This document shows, in pieces, positions 53,792 through 62,247 of a stretch of DNA of 64,000 nucleotides (positions are counted from its first letter, which is position 1; every line of letters begins with the position of its first letter). The stretch is taken from contig NZ_JBHFNQ010000084.1 of assembly GCF_041929345.1 (NCBI RefSeq), positions 1-64,000 on the forward strand. Direction: 5' to 3'. The DNA comes from Floridanema aerugineum. Its GTDB lineage: Bacteria > Cyanobacteriota > Cyanobacteriia > Cyanobacteriales > Aerosakkonemataceae. Both the position numbers and the translations under genes were made by a program. A model generated the notes under the pieces. The model ran no database searches, had not been told where the DNA came from, and was given only the letters and a program-made list of their open reading frames with translations.

Positions 53792-55255
53792 ATGTTTGAT
53801 GCACTCGCCGATCGTTTAGAAAGTGCCTGGAAAAAGTTACGGGGACAAGACCGCATTTCCGAAAGCAACATTCAAGAAGCTTTGCAGGAAGTGCGCCGCG
53901 CTTTGCTGGAAGCAGATGTCAACCTGCAAGTAGTGAAAGATTTTGTGGCCCAGGTAAAAACCAAAGCCCAAGGCGCAGAAGTCATTGCTGGCGTGCGCCC
54001 CGATCAACAGTTTATCAAAATCGTTCATGACGAACTGGTAACGGTGATGGGGGAAAGCAATGTCCCTTTGGCAGAGGCGAAGACCAAACCCACTGTTATT
54101 TTAATGGCAGGGTTGCAGGGAACGGGTAAAACTACGGCTACGGCTAAGTTAGCTTTACATTTACGAAAAGAGAATCGTTCTGCTTTGCTGGTAGCTACTG
54201 ACGTATATCGTCCGGCGGCGATCGATCAGTTGGTAACATTAGGTCAACAAATTGAAGTCCCAGTTTTTGAACTGGGGAAAGATGCTGACCCCGTAGAAAT
54301 TGCCCGTCAAGGGGTGGAAAAGGCGAAAGCGGAAGGTTTTGATACGGTAATTATCGATACTGCCGGACGCTTGCAAATTGACCAAGACATGATGGCAGAG
54401 TTAGCCCGAATTAAACAAACCGTGCAACCTGATGAAACTCTGCTAGTTGTAGATGCGATGACGGGACAAGAGGCGGCGACTCTGACTCGGACTTTCCACG
54501 AACAAATAGGAGTTACTGGTGCCATTCTCACCAAGATGGATGGTGACACTAGAGGTGGGGCGGCGCTTTCGGTAAGGCAGGTTTCTGGTCAACCGATTAA
54601 GTTTATCGGTGTGGGTGAAAAAGTTGATGCTTTACAACCTTTTTACCCTGACCGAATGGCTTCCCGGATTTTGGGGATGGGTGATGTGCTGACTTTGGTG
54701 GAAAAGGCGCAGGAAGCGATCGATTTCACCGACGCTGAAAAGATGCAGGAAAAAATCCTCTCGGCTAAGTTTGACTTTACCGACTTCCTCAAGCAAATGC
54801 GGTTGATGAAAAATATGGGATCTTTCGGCGGGCTATTAAAAATGTTGCCCGGAATGCCGAAAATTTCCGACCAACAGTTGCGGGAAGCTGAGGTAAAACT
54901 CAAACAAACTGAGGCGATGATTAATTCCATGACTCCCCAAGAACGCCGGGAACCGGAATTATTAGCTTCCTCTCCCAGTCGCCGCAAACGCATTGCCCAA
55001 GGTTCAGGTTATCGAGAAACAGAAGTTTCTAAGTTGGTAGCTGATTTCCAAAAAATGCGTTCTTTGATGCAGCAAATGGGACAAGGCGGAATCCCAGGCA
55101 TGGGGATGCCCGGAATGGGTATGCCCGGAATGGGCGGTGGGATGAGTCCTTTCGGGAATCGGCAACCACCTCCGGGCTGGCGCGGTCATGGCGGGGGCGG
55201 TGGCAAAAAGAAACCGAAAAAAGATAAAAAGAAAAAAGGTTTTGGTCAATTATAA
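53792..55255 (+). CDS. ffh: Signal recognition particle protein Ffh
   Basis: Ffh binds signal sequences and the 4.5S RNA, and with FtsY targets membrane proteins. The 487 residues include the N domain, the GTPase domain (G1 GLQGTGKTTATAKLA, G3 DTAGRL, G4 TKMDGDTRGG) and a Met-rich M domain from about 330. The C-terminus is Gly/Met-rich (MGMPGMGMPGMGGGMSP) and ends with Lys repeats, as in other cyanobacteria. rpsP follows 78 bases on, a common pairing. No SRP RNA gene is visible in the window. Confidence 0.98.
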   Translation: MFDALADRLESAWKKLRGQDRISESNIQEALQEVRRALLEADVNLQVVKDFVAQVKTKAQGAEVIAGVRPDQQFIKIVHDELVTVMGESNVPLAEAKTKPTVILMAGLQGTGKTTATAKLALHLRKENRSALLVATDVYRPAAIDQLVTLGQQIEVPVFELGKDADPVEIARQGVEKAKAEGFDTVIIDTAGRLQIDQDMMAELARIKQTVQPDETLLVVDAMTGQEAATLTRTFHEQIGVTGAILTKMDGDTRGGAALSVRQVSGQPIKFIGVGEKVDALQPFYPDRMASRILGMGDVLTLVEKAQEAIDFTDAEKMQEKILSAKFDFTDFLKQMRLMKNMGSFGGLLKMLPGMPKISDQQLREAEVKLKQTEAMINSMTPQERREPELLASSPSRRKRIAQGSGYRETEVSKLVADFQKMRSLMQQMGQGGIPGMGMPGMGMPGMGGGMSPFGNRQPPPGWRGHGGGGGKKKPKKDKKKKGFGQL

Positions 55256-55333
55256 TGACTTCTTTACCCAATTGCTCCTCGTAGAGAAGTACAATTGTAG
55301 ATTAGTCAGAATTGTGCAAATTAGTTTTCCAAA

Positions 55334-55594
55334 ATGATCAAATTGCGATTAAAGCGATACGGCAAAAAGCGGGAAGCCAGCTATCGGATAGTGGCGGCGC
55401 TGAGTACATCTCGTCGAGAAGGTCGTCCGATCGAAGAATTAGGATTCTATAATCCTCGTACTGATGAGACTAAACTGAATGTAGAAGCGATCGTCAAACG
55501 ACTCAAAGAAGGCGCTCAACCCACCGACACCGTTCGCAGCATCCTCCAAAAAGCTAATGTCTTCGAGCAGCTACGTACCCCAGTTACCGAATAA
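55334..55594 (+). CDS. rpsP: 30S ribosomal protein S16
   Basis: The 86-residue S16 starts MIKLRLKRYGKKREASYRIV and has the family block REGRPIEELGFYNPRT. It stabilises 16S rRNA folding in the small subunit. The next gene, for a KH-domain protein, overlaps it by 38 bases in another frame if the ATG at 55557 is used. Confidence 0.97.
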   Translation: MIKLRLKRYGKKREASYRIVAALSTSRREGRPIEELGFYNPRTDETKLNVEAIVKRLKEGAQPTDTVRSILQKANVFEQLRTPVTE

Positions 55595-55985
55595 TGGTTC
55601 TGCCCAGCCCTTGTTAACCACAAGTCCACCAGATTATCCCGGACTTGTGAAATTCCTGCTTCTGCCGTTTTTGGAGTCGCCTAATTCTTTAAAGGTAGAC
55701 TGCGAAATTTCAGCGACTAGACCGAAAGTTTGGATTCGCTTGGCTTTTGAAGGGGAAGATAAAGGGCGGGTTTTTGGTCGTGGTGGACGTAATATTCAGG
55801 CAATCCGAACCGTAATTTCCGCAGCCGCAAAATTAGCCGGACAATCGGTTTACCTGGATATTTACGGCGGTACCCCAGCAGAGCATGATAGCAGCCCACC
55901 ACCGAGAGATAGAGATATGGGGCGAAGACCTTCTCCCCGTCCTCCTGGTCCTTCGAGAGGTCCTCATAGACTCCGACCACGCTAG
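55557..55985 (+). CDS. KH-domain RNA-binding protein (KhpA-like)
   Basis: The protein contains a single KH domain, VWIRLAFEGEDKGRVFGRGGRNIQAI, with the GRGG loop that binds single-stranded RNA. It is preceded by DYPGLVKFLLLPFLESP and followed by a Pro/Arg-rich disordered tail. Genes for such KH proteins usually follow rpsP in cyanobacteria and Gram-positive bacteria. The ATG at 55557 lies inside rpsP; a later TTG at about 55611 is an alternative. With the first start the length is 142 residues. Confidence 0.82.
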   Translation: MSSSSYVPQLPNNGSAQPLLTTSPPDYPGLVKFLLLPFLESPNSLKVDCEISATRPKVWIRLAFEGEDKGRVFGRGGRNIQAIRTVISAAAKLAGQSVYLDIYGGTPAEHDSSPPPRDRDMGRRPSPRPPGPSRGPHRLRPR

Positions 55986-56137
55986 TGCTTTCAAGGCAGA
56001 AGACAGAACAGAAGAAGACTTTTTTGTTCAACTGATTTAGTTATATCTGCCGTGCTGCACTAGCATTACTATGTAATATTGAGGCAATCTCAGGACTCAA
56101 GCAATACAATTGCCTTAGCAGTAAATTAGAAAGCCTT

Positions 56138-56144
56138 AAGGAGG
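56138..56144 (+). promoter_or_regulatory. Strong ribosome site of rpsU
   Basis: AAGGAGG precedes the GTG at 56158 by 13 bases, a longer spacing than usual, followed by TGAAAG. Confidence 0.7.
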
Positions 56145-56157
56145 TGAAAGTTAAAAA

Positions 56158-56331
56158 GTGGCAGAAGTCCGTTTGGGAGAAAATGAGTCAATTGACTCGG
56201 CGTTGAGACGCTTCAAAAAAAAGATTCAAAAAGCGGGAATTTTATCGGAAGTTAAACGCCGTGAACGGTACGAGAAGCCCAGCCTCCGTCGCAAGCGGAA
56301 AGCTGAAGCTTCACGCAAGCGCAGATATTAA
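56158..56331 (+). CDS. rpsU: 30S ribosomal protein S21
   Basis: A 57-residue protein read from a GTG start: MAEVRLGENESIDSALRRF through a basic helix (KKKIQKAGILSEVKRRER) and the C-terminus KAEASRKRRY. It matches cyanobacterial S21, a small basic helical protein of the platform that aids initiation. The GTG is preceded by a full AAGGAGG. It is too short for many gene finders. It lies 172 bases after the KH gene and is followed by phoH. Confidence 0.93.
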   Translation: MAEVRLGENESIDSALRRFKKKIQKAGILSEVKRRERYEKPSLRRKRKAEASRKRRY

Positions 56332-56527
56332 TTATATTTGCCGGAATAAAACGATAAATTTTTGATTTCCAGAAAGGCAAAAATGACGCTCAACCACACC
56401 TTTCGTTATCTCAGATTTGGCATCTGTGGTGGCTGGTTTTTCGGGTAAAGCGTCTTTTTGCTTTGTTGATGGATTAAGTATTCTATAAAGAAAAGGTGAT
56501 CTTAAACTGCTGCAAAATTTTTCCACA

Positions 56528-57484
56528 ATGCCGGAATCTGCAACGATTCAGTTACCTACAATAGAAAGTGCGATCGCATTAAGCGGAAGTCAAGAAGAAA
56601 ATTTGAAGACTTTGGCGCGACAAACTGGCGCGACAGTGGTATTGCGCGGACAAGATTTATTGATTTCGGGAACGGCGAATCAAGTAGAGCTTTGTGGTAG
56701 GTTAGTGCGATCGCTAGAAGACTTCTGGAAACATGGTAAAACTATCACTAACGTTGATATCCTCACCGCCCGTCACGCCTTAGACACTCAGCGCACTGAA
56801 GAGTTACAAGACTTACAGCGAGATGTGCTCGCCCGGAGTCGTCGCGGTGAAGAAATACGCGCTAAAACTTTTCGTCAACGTCAATATATCCAATCAGTTC
56901 GCACCCACGACCTAACCATTTGCATTGGCCCTGCTGGTACTGGTAAAACTTTCTTAGCAGCTGTTTTAGCAGTTCAAGCACTTTTAGCTAATCAATATGA
57001 ACGGTTAATCTTAACTCGTCCCGCAGTCGAAGCTGGGGAAAAGTTAGGGTTTTTACCAGGAGATTTACAGCAAAAAGTTAACCCTTACCTACGTCCTTTG
57101 TATGACGCTTTACATGAATTAATTGACCCAGAAAAAATCACCAATTTAATGGAAAGAGGCGTGATAGAAGTTGCTCCTTTAGCTTATATGCGGGGACGCA
57201 CTCTTAACAACTCTTTCGTAATTGTGGATGAAGCACAAAATACCACAGCAGCACAAATGAAAATGGTATTGACACGCTTAGGTTTTCGCTCAAAAATGGT
57301 GGTGACTGGCGATATTACCCAAACAGATTTACCACCTAATCAAACCTCTGGTTTAGCATTAGCTCAAAAAATTCTGCAAAACGTCGAAGGAATTGCTTTT
57401 TGTCACCTCTCCCAAGCAGATGTCGTGCGCCATCCTTTAGTACAAAGAATCGTCTCCGCTTACGAAAAGTACGAAAACACTTAA
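56528..57484 (+). CDS. phoH: PhoH-like ATPase
   Basis: The 318-residue cytosolic protein has an N-terminal KH-like domain (about 20-110) and an ATPase/helicase-like domain with Walker A GPAGTGKTFLA and Walker B NSFVIVDEAQNT, plus the conserved VVTGDITQTDLP. The PhoH (YbeZ) family is linked to RNA and ribosome processing, usually beside YbeY, but no ybeY is adjacent here. The ATG at 56528 follows a short AT-rich spacer behind rpsU. Confidence 0.92.
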   Translation: MPESATIQLPTIESAIALSGSQEENLKTLARQTGATVVLRGQDLLISGTANQVELCGRLVRSLEDFWKHGKTITNVDILTARHALDTQRTEELQDLQRDVLARSRRGEEIRAKTFRQRQYIQSVRTHDLTICIGPAGTGKTFLAAVLAVQALLANQYERLILTRPAVEAGEKLGFLPGDLQQKVNPYLRPLYDALHELIDPEKITNLMERGVIEVAPLAYMRGRTLNNSFVIVDEAQNTTAAQMKMVLTRLGFRSKMVVTGDITQTDLPPNQTSGLALAQKILQNVEGIAFCHLSQADVVRHPLVQRIVSAYEKYENT

Positions 57485-57500
57485 AAAAATGGTTCTTTGT

Positions 57501-57547
57501 AAACACTTTAGTGTTTCTTATATTAAGCAAAGAACGACTAAAGTCGT
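57501..57547. repeat. AAACACTTTAGTGTTT / ACGACTAAAGTCGT element
   Basis: Two palindromes 17 bases apart behind phoH, followed by CACAACAAACTTA and a short ACCAACTACCAA run. Related to the element at 49911. Confidence 0.8.
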
Positions 57548-57588
57548 CACAACAAACTTAATACCAACTACCAACTACCAAAACCATT

Positions 57589-57996
57589 ATGTCTGCTAAT
57601 TTGAAAGAGTTTCTCGAAGCTTGCGAAAATTTAGGTACTCTGCGTTTAATTGTAACTAGCAGTGCCGGAGTTTTGGAAGTCCGTAGTCCGATTAAAAAGC
57701 TTTTTTATGCGGAACTTCCTAAAGGTAAGTATGCGAATATGCACGCTGATGATTTTGAATTTCACTTGAATATGGACAAAATTACTCAGGTGAAATTTGA
57801 AACTGCTGAGTCTAAGCGGGGTAATTTTACTACTTATGCAATTCGCTTTTTAGATGAACAGCAAGAACCTGCTTTTAGTGCTTTTTTACAGTGGGGGAAA
57901 CCGGGAGAATATGAACCGGGACAGGTGGAAGCTTGGCAAGGTTTAAAAGAGAAGTATGGGGAGGTTTGGGAACCTGTTCCTGTGGAGGCAATTTAA
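57589..57996 (+). CDS. ChuX/HutX-like heme-binding-type protein
   Basis: The 135 residues start MSANLKEFLEACENLGTLRLI and show the ChuX/HutX pattern FYAELPKGKYANMHADDFEFHLNMDKI, then FLDEQQEPAFSAF and WQGLKEKYGEVW. ChuX/HutX proteins bind or degrade heme after uptake, but this short cyanobacterial form lacks a partner heme transporter in the window, so the ligand may differ. No signal peptide. Confidence 0.7.
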   Translation: MSANLKEFLEACENLGTLRLIVTSSAGVLEVRSPIKKLFYAELPKGKYANMHADDFEFHLNMDKITQVKFETAESKRGNFTTYAIRFLDEQQEPAFSAFLQWGKPGEYEPGQVEAWQGLKEKYGEVWEPVPVEAI

Positions 57997-58038
57997 TTTT
58001 TTTAAACCGCAGAGACGCAGAGTACGCAGAGAGGATTT

Positions 58039-58857
58039 GTGAGAGGTTTTTGGGTTTTTTGTTTGGTTTTGTTGGGTTTTTTTTGGTGTGCTGAGGTGAG
58101 GGCGGGTACACTAAATGATAGGTTGTCGCAATTTCCTAATTGGGATAGTAAACCTGCGATTTCGGTGGTGAAAGCAACTGAAGATTTGGTTTATCCAGAT
58201 TGGATGATGGGTACTTGGAATGTTAGCAGTACTTTGGTGGAAATGGTAGCACCTTTGGCTCCTGATTTTGTGACTCCGGGGTTTGAGGGTAATCGACAGT
58301 TTTTAGATAAACCAATCACTTTTTTAGTACGTTTTGTTGGGGTAAATCAACAGCAATCACCAGTAAAAGGTTATCCCTTTTCCCAACTCAAAACTCAAAA
58401 CTCAAAACTTAAAACTTTAAAAGTGGTTGCCGATCGCTCTTTTAACGGCTTAAATATAGGTAGGGCTGTTTTGGGCGATCGATCTGTGCTTTCTGTGAAT
58501 GTCGATCGTGATAACCCAAATCGTCAAGTTACTTATTTGCCAGGAGAACGACAACTGATTTCTCTGGTGACAAATCGTGCTACTGAACAGCTTAATTCTA
58601 ATCAGTTTATTTCTACGGAAATATCTCAACAAATATTCCGCAGCACTGCTCAAGTTTATTTAAATGAAGTAGAAACTACTACTGTTTATCAATTGCAAAA
58701 AGCATCAAATTTGCCAATTACAGCCGAACAAATAACCGCTATTTATTTGTCTCCTCAAGACCCTAATTATTTTATCGCTATTGACAAACCAGTTGCTCTT
58801 TATCGTTACCATTTGGAATTTTCACCTACTAATGCAAGTTACAGTTATGATAATTAA
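58039..58857 (+). CDS. DUF6816-like exported protein with repeat-derived insertion
   Basis: A GTG start preceded by GAGAGGA gives a signal peptide (MRGFWVFCLVLLGFFWCAEVRA). The mature part resembles DUF6816, found in cyanobacteria and chloroplasts, with YPDWMMGTWNVSSTLVEMVAPLAPD and the C-terminal FIAIDKPVALYRYHLEF. The function is unknown. Residues about 114-126 (SQLKTQNSKLKTL) are encoded by an AACTCAAA run identical in type to the spacer repeat at 36790, so a repeat has been read into the protein in frame. Confidence 0.72.
   Translation: MRGFWVFCLVLLGFFWCAEVRAGTLNDRLSQFPNWDSKPAISVVKATEDLVYPDWMMGTWNVSSTLVEMVAPLAPDFVTPGFEGNRQFLDKPITFLVRFVGVNQQQSPVKGYPFSQLKTQNSKLKTLKVVADRSFNGLNIGRAVLGDRSVLSVNVDRDNPNRQVTYLPGERQLISLVTNRATEQLNSNQFISTEISQQIFRSTAQVYLNEVETTTVYQLQKASNLPITAEQITAIYLSPQDPNYFIAIDKPVALYRYHLEFSPTNASYSYDN
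58384..58425. repeat. AACTCAAA run inside the DUF6816-like gene
   Basis: ACTCAAAACTCAAAACTC followed by AAAACTTAAAACTTT, the same type as the spacer run at 36790-36820, in frame with the gene. Confidence 0.85.
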
Positions 58858-58864
58858 AATGTAT

Positions 58865-58919
58865 GTACGTTGTTGCGCTTTAGCGCTCTTATCGAGAGCG
58901 CTAAAGCGCAACAACGTAC
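58865..58919. repeat. GCGCTTTAGCGC palindrome, copy 2
   Basis: Perfect 25-base arms beginning GTACGTTGTTGCGC around a five-base loop, just upstream of the HAD-family gene (its ATG is 29 bases downstream). The core arms are the same as those of copy 1 at 39594-39641, with four extra bases paired on each side. Confidence 0.95.
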
Positions 58920-58947
58920 CCAAGGAAATTTAAAGGAATTAGTTTCA

Positions 58948-59592
58948 ATGGAACAACCAAAAGTAATTTTTTTAGATGCCGTTGGTACTCTATTTGGAAT
59001 CAAAGGTAGCGTCGGAGAAGTCTACGGGAAAATTGCTCAAAAGTTTGGTGTAGAAGTTTCTTTAGAAGAGTTAGATCGCGCTTTCTACAACAGCTTTAAA
59101 AAAAGCGAGAAAATGGCTTTTCCCGGAGTTCCCCCTGAAGAAATTCCCTTACGAGAATTTGAATGGTGGGAAGCAGTGGCAATTAACACTTTTCAAGAAG
59201 CAGGAGTTTGGGAAAAGTTTACTGATTTTGCGAGTTTCTTTGGGGAACTTTATGATTATTTTGCCACAGCTGAACCTTGGTTTATTTATCCTGATGTAAT
59301 TCCCGCTTTAGAACATTGGCAAAATTTGGGCATAACTTTAGGCGTGTTGTCTAATTTTGATTCTCGTCTTTACCCAGTTTTAGATGCTTTAGAGTTGACG
59401 CAGTTTTTCTCGTCTGTCACTATTTCTACGGAAGTGGGTGCAGCAAAACCAGAAGTGGAAATTTTTTCTGCCGCTTTAGCAAAACATGATTGTCCTGCTG
59501 ATGCAGCTTGGCATATTGGCGATAGTTTTAAAGAAGATTATGAAGGAGCAAAAGCCGCTGGTTTAAAAGCGATCTGGCTAAATCGCAACTAA
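58948..59592 (+). CDS. HAD-superfamily hydrolase (HDHD3-like)
   Basis: The ATG at 58948, with AAGGAA 11 bases upstream, starts MEQPKVIFLDAVGTLFG. The nucleophile motif is D-x-V-G-T, in which the second Asp of the usual DxDGT is Val, as in the HDHD3 subgroup. The C-terminal WHIGDSFKEDYEGAKAAG carries the Mg-binding acidic pair and TISTEVGAAKPEVEIF has the catalytic Lys. The substrate is unknown; many members dephosphorylate small metabolites. The gene is preceded by the palindrome at 58865. Confidence 0.85.
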   Translation: MEQPKVIFLDAVGTLFGIKGSVGEVYGKIAQKFGVEVSLEELDRAFYNSFKKSEKMAFPGVPPEEIPLREFEWWEAVAINTFQEAGVWEKFTDFASFFGELYDYFATAEPWFIYPDVIPALEHWQNLGITLGVLSNFDSRLYPVLDALELTQFFSSVTISTEVGAAKPEVEIFSAALAKHDCPADAAWHIGDSFKEDYEGAKAAGLKAIWLNRN

Positions 59593-59640
59593 AGGTGTAA
59601 ATTAGATCATCGAAAATCTAAAACTTAAATCAATTGAGTA

Positions 59641-60126
59641 ATGGCATACAAATTACTGTTTGTTTGTTTAGGTAATATCTGTCGTTCTCCTTCGGCGGAA
59701 AACATTATGAAACACTTGGTTAACCAAACTGGTTTAAGCAAGGAAATTATTTGTGATTCGGCGGGAACTTCTAGTTATCATATTGGTAGTCCTCCAGATC
59801 GGCGGATGAGTGCGGCGGCTAAACTGAGAGGGATTCAATTAGTAGGTGAGGCACGTCAGTTTCAGAGGTCAGATTTTGAAAAGTTCGATTTAATTTTGGC
59901 AATGGATCGAGAGAATTATCGGGATATTTTGGCGCTTGATCGCTCCCAACAATACAAAGATAAAGTAAAACTAATGTGTGATTTTTGTACCAGGCATAAC
60001 CTCAAAGAAGTCCCCGATCCTTATTATGGTGGCCCAGAAGGGTTTAATCAGGTAATCGATCTTTTATTAGATGCCTGTGAAGGTTTACTTAACTATGTGA
60101 TTAGTCAGCAACAATCAGTTAATTAA
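59641..60126 (+). CDS. Low-molecular-weight protein-tyrosine phosphatase
   Basis: The P-loop C9-x5-R15-S (CLGNICRS) is at the N-terminus and the general-acid DP motif is in KEVPDPYYGG, as in the arginine/tyrosine LMW phosphatases. The 161 residues fit the eukaryote/cyanobacterial type. Possible targets are tyrosine-phosphorylated regulators or phosphoarginine proteins. It lies 48 bases after the HAD gene, so the two may be co-transcribed. Confidence 0.93.
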   Translation: MAYKLLFVCLGNICRSPSAENIMKHLVNQTGLSKEIICDSAGTSSYHIGSPPDRRMSAAAKLRGIQLVGEARQFQRSDFEKFDLILAMDRENYRDILALDRSQQYKDKVKLMCDFCTRHNLKEVPDPYYGGPEGFNQVIDLLLDACEGLLNYVISQQQSVN

Positions 60127-60148
60127 AGTTAACCTACCGGGAAATTTA

Positions 60149-60802
60149 TTAATCGATTAAACGCTGTTCAATAGCAATCCGTACTAGCTCCGCTCGGTTG
60201 CTAGTTTCGGTTTTTCTGAGCAAATTACTGACGTATTTTTCGATCGTTCTGCCACTCAAATGTAGGCGATCGCCAATTTCGATATTGGACAACCCACGAG
60301 TAATTAATTCTAGGACTTCTTTCTCTCGTTTACTCAAATTACTAACAGTCACAGCTGTTTGGGCAGTTGTGTTAACATTTCCTGATAATGTGGGTGTCTG
60401 CATTCGTAAATGCCACTCAGTTTGCATGATTTGCGATCGCTCCAGCAAATTGCGAATAATTGCTCCTAATTCGTGAATTTCAAAAGGTTTGGGTAGATAA
60501 GAATCACACCCCAACTTATAGCCACGAATTCGTTCTTCCGTAGAATTTCTTTCAGTTAAAAATACCACTGGCAACAACCGGAATTCGGGACGTTGACGAA
60601 CTTGGCGCACTAATTCATAGCCGTCCATTCGCGGCATCATGATGTCTGTAACCAGTAAGTGAGGATGATACTTTTCCACTAACTCCAGTGCCATTTGACC
60701 ATCCTCAGCCGCTATTACTGAGTAGCCACACATCTCTAAATATTCACTTACAAAAAGACGCATTGGCAGATCGTCATCTGCAACTACGATTATCAAGGAC
60801 AT
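60149..60802 (-). CDS. NarL/LuxR-type response regulator (Ycf29-like)
   Basis: The ATG at 60802 gives 217 residues; the longer frame adds a stretch encoded by tandem repeats and is rejected. The receiver domain has the acidic pair VADDD, phospho-acceptor Asp in VTDIMMPRMDGYE and Lys in YLPKPF. The C-terminal LuxR-type HTH is LSKREKEVLELITRGLSNIEIGDRLHLSGRTIEKYVSN. This form resembles Ycf29 of algal plastids. No cognate kinase gene is adjacent. Confidence 0.85.
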   Translation of the reverse strand: MSLIIVVADDDLPMRLFVSEYLEMCGYSVIAAEDGQMALELVEKYHPHLLVTDIMMPRMDGYELVRQVRQRPEFRLLPVVFLTERNSTEERIRGYKLGCDSYLPKPFEIHELGAIIRNLLERSQIMQTEWHLRMQTPTLSGNVNTTAQTAVTVSNLSKREKEVLELITRGLSNIEIGDRLHLSGRTIEKYVSNLLRKTETSNRAELVRIAIEQRLID

Positions 60803-61329
60803 GAGGGTACAGGTGGCTAGGAAACATAACCCATAGAGTAGGGTGTGGTCAATCATTTGTTGGTTAAGATGGACGCTCCTGACGCGGGGAAATTTTTTGG
60901 ATATCACTTTGGATATCACTTTGGATATCACCAACGGGTTTTGACCACACCCCATAGAATAGGCTAAGTCTAAATTAAAATTTACGGCTATCATCAGTTT
61001 TTTACTAGGATAACGTTTCTCCCGGAGGGAAAATGCTTAGGCAAAACTTAATCAGATAGCTGCGATGGCAACTGCATTCAAGGCAGAAAGCCGAAAGTTT
61101 CTCGTAAGGAGAGTTTTGACTTTTTAGTTAGGGAGAGTTTCGGCAGTTTTGCGTCAGAGAGTTTTGAGTCACAGAGTTAGGGAGGAAATTTTGAGTTAAT
61201 TAACTTCCCAAGAGTGCCAAGAGTCCCCGCGTCAGGAGCTTCTGGGTGTCAGGAGCGTCTCCTCCCCCCCACAAGCTCCTCTGCACCTACTAATATATTT
61301 TAGTTAAATATGTTGCTGACTACTGACAA
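60803..61329. other. Divergent spacer with GGATATCACTTT repeats
   Basis: Three tandem copies of GGATATCACTTT lie at 60899-60932, upstream of the regulator. The rest is purine-rich GAGAGTTTTG-like repeats. No gene is seen. Confidence 0.6.
60899..60932. repeat. GGATATCACTTT tandem repeat
   Basis: Three copies with the third truncated. GATATC is palindromic and the repeat could be a protein-binding array for the regulator gene at 60802; that is inference. Confidence 0.75.
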
Positions 61330-62100
61330 ATGGGCGAAAACCAAGTTAAACGGAAACTCCAGCAAGGTGAAGTGGTAATCGGGCCATTCATTAATTGTGC
61401 CTATCCTGCGTTCATGGAAATTTGTGGACACGCAGGGTTTGACTTCGCGATTATTGACATGGAACATGGGCCAATACACACTCTGGGAGCAGAAGATCTC
61501 TGTCGGGCGGCTGATTGTGTGGGGCTTAGTGCGATCGTCCGCGTTCGCAAAAATGATGCCCCCCAAATTCAACGCGCCCTCGATATCGGCAGCGCAGGTG
61601 TCCAAGTTCCACAAATTGAAACCTTATCCGATGCCGAAGCAGTTGTCCGCAGTGCCAAATATTACCCGTTGGGTAGTCGCGGTCTTTCTTTAAACACCCG
61701 TGCTGGAATGTATACTGCCGCCGGTACAGAAATTATCAGCAAATTGAACGCAGAATCTTTAGTGGTGGTTCATGTGGAAGGCAAAAAGGGCGTAGAAAAC
61801 TTAGAAGAGATTGTCAGCGTTCCTCACATTGATGTGGTTTTTCTTGGCCCTTATGATTTGTCCCAGTCTTTGGGGATTCCCGGACAGGTGGGCGATGCCC
61901 GTGTAATTGAATTGATGAAACAATGTGTCACCAAAATCCGCCAGAATCAAAAAGCTGTGGGTACATTCGCCGATCACCCTGAGATGGCTAAGTTATGGAT
62001 TGATGCTGGGGTGCAGTACATTGCTTTGGGGGTAGATGTGGCGATCTTTCTTCGCGCTTGTCAGGCTTTGGTCAAAGCTGTAAAAAGTAAGTTAGATTAA
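61330..62100 (+). CDS. HpcH/HpaI-family class II aldolase
   Basis: The 256 residues match the metal-dependent aldolases that cleave 4-hydroxy-2-oxo-acids into pyruvate or succinic semialdehyde plus an aldehyde: GPFINCAYPAFMEICGHAGFDFAIIDMEHG at the start, the base-region RVRKNDAPQIQRALDIGSAGVQVPQI, and the metal-ligand Glu and Asp in VVHVEGKKG and VFLGPYDLS. It lies 147 bases upstream of a 2-oxoglutarate dioxygenase gene on the same strand; a hydroxylase-aldolase pairing is possible but not shown. Confidence 0.87.
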   Translation: MGENQVKRKLQQGEVVIGPFINCAYPAFMEICGHAGFDFAIIDMEHGPIHTLGAEDLCRAADCVGLSAIVRVRKNDAPQIQRALDIGSAGVQVPQIETLSDAEAVVRSAKYYPLGSRGLSLNTRAGMYTAAGTEIISKLNAESLVVVHVEGKKGVENLEEIVSVPHIDVVFLGPYDLSQSLGIPGQVGDARVIELMKQCVTKIRQNQKAVGTFADHPEMAKLWIDAGVQYIALGVDVAIFLRACQALVKAVKSKLD

Positions 62101-62247
62101 GTATGATTGCTTAGAAAGAAATTTTCTCATATCATAAGTTGCGATTTTTTGTTGTCCATTTGACAAGATTTTTTTGAGCAGCTTTTATAATGAAAAGAAA
62201 AAGCCCCGAAAAATATTAGGGGATCAATCAGAGCAAGGGAAATTACT

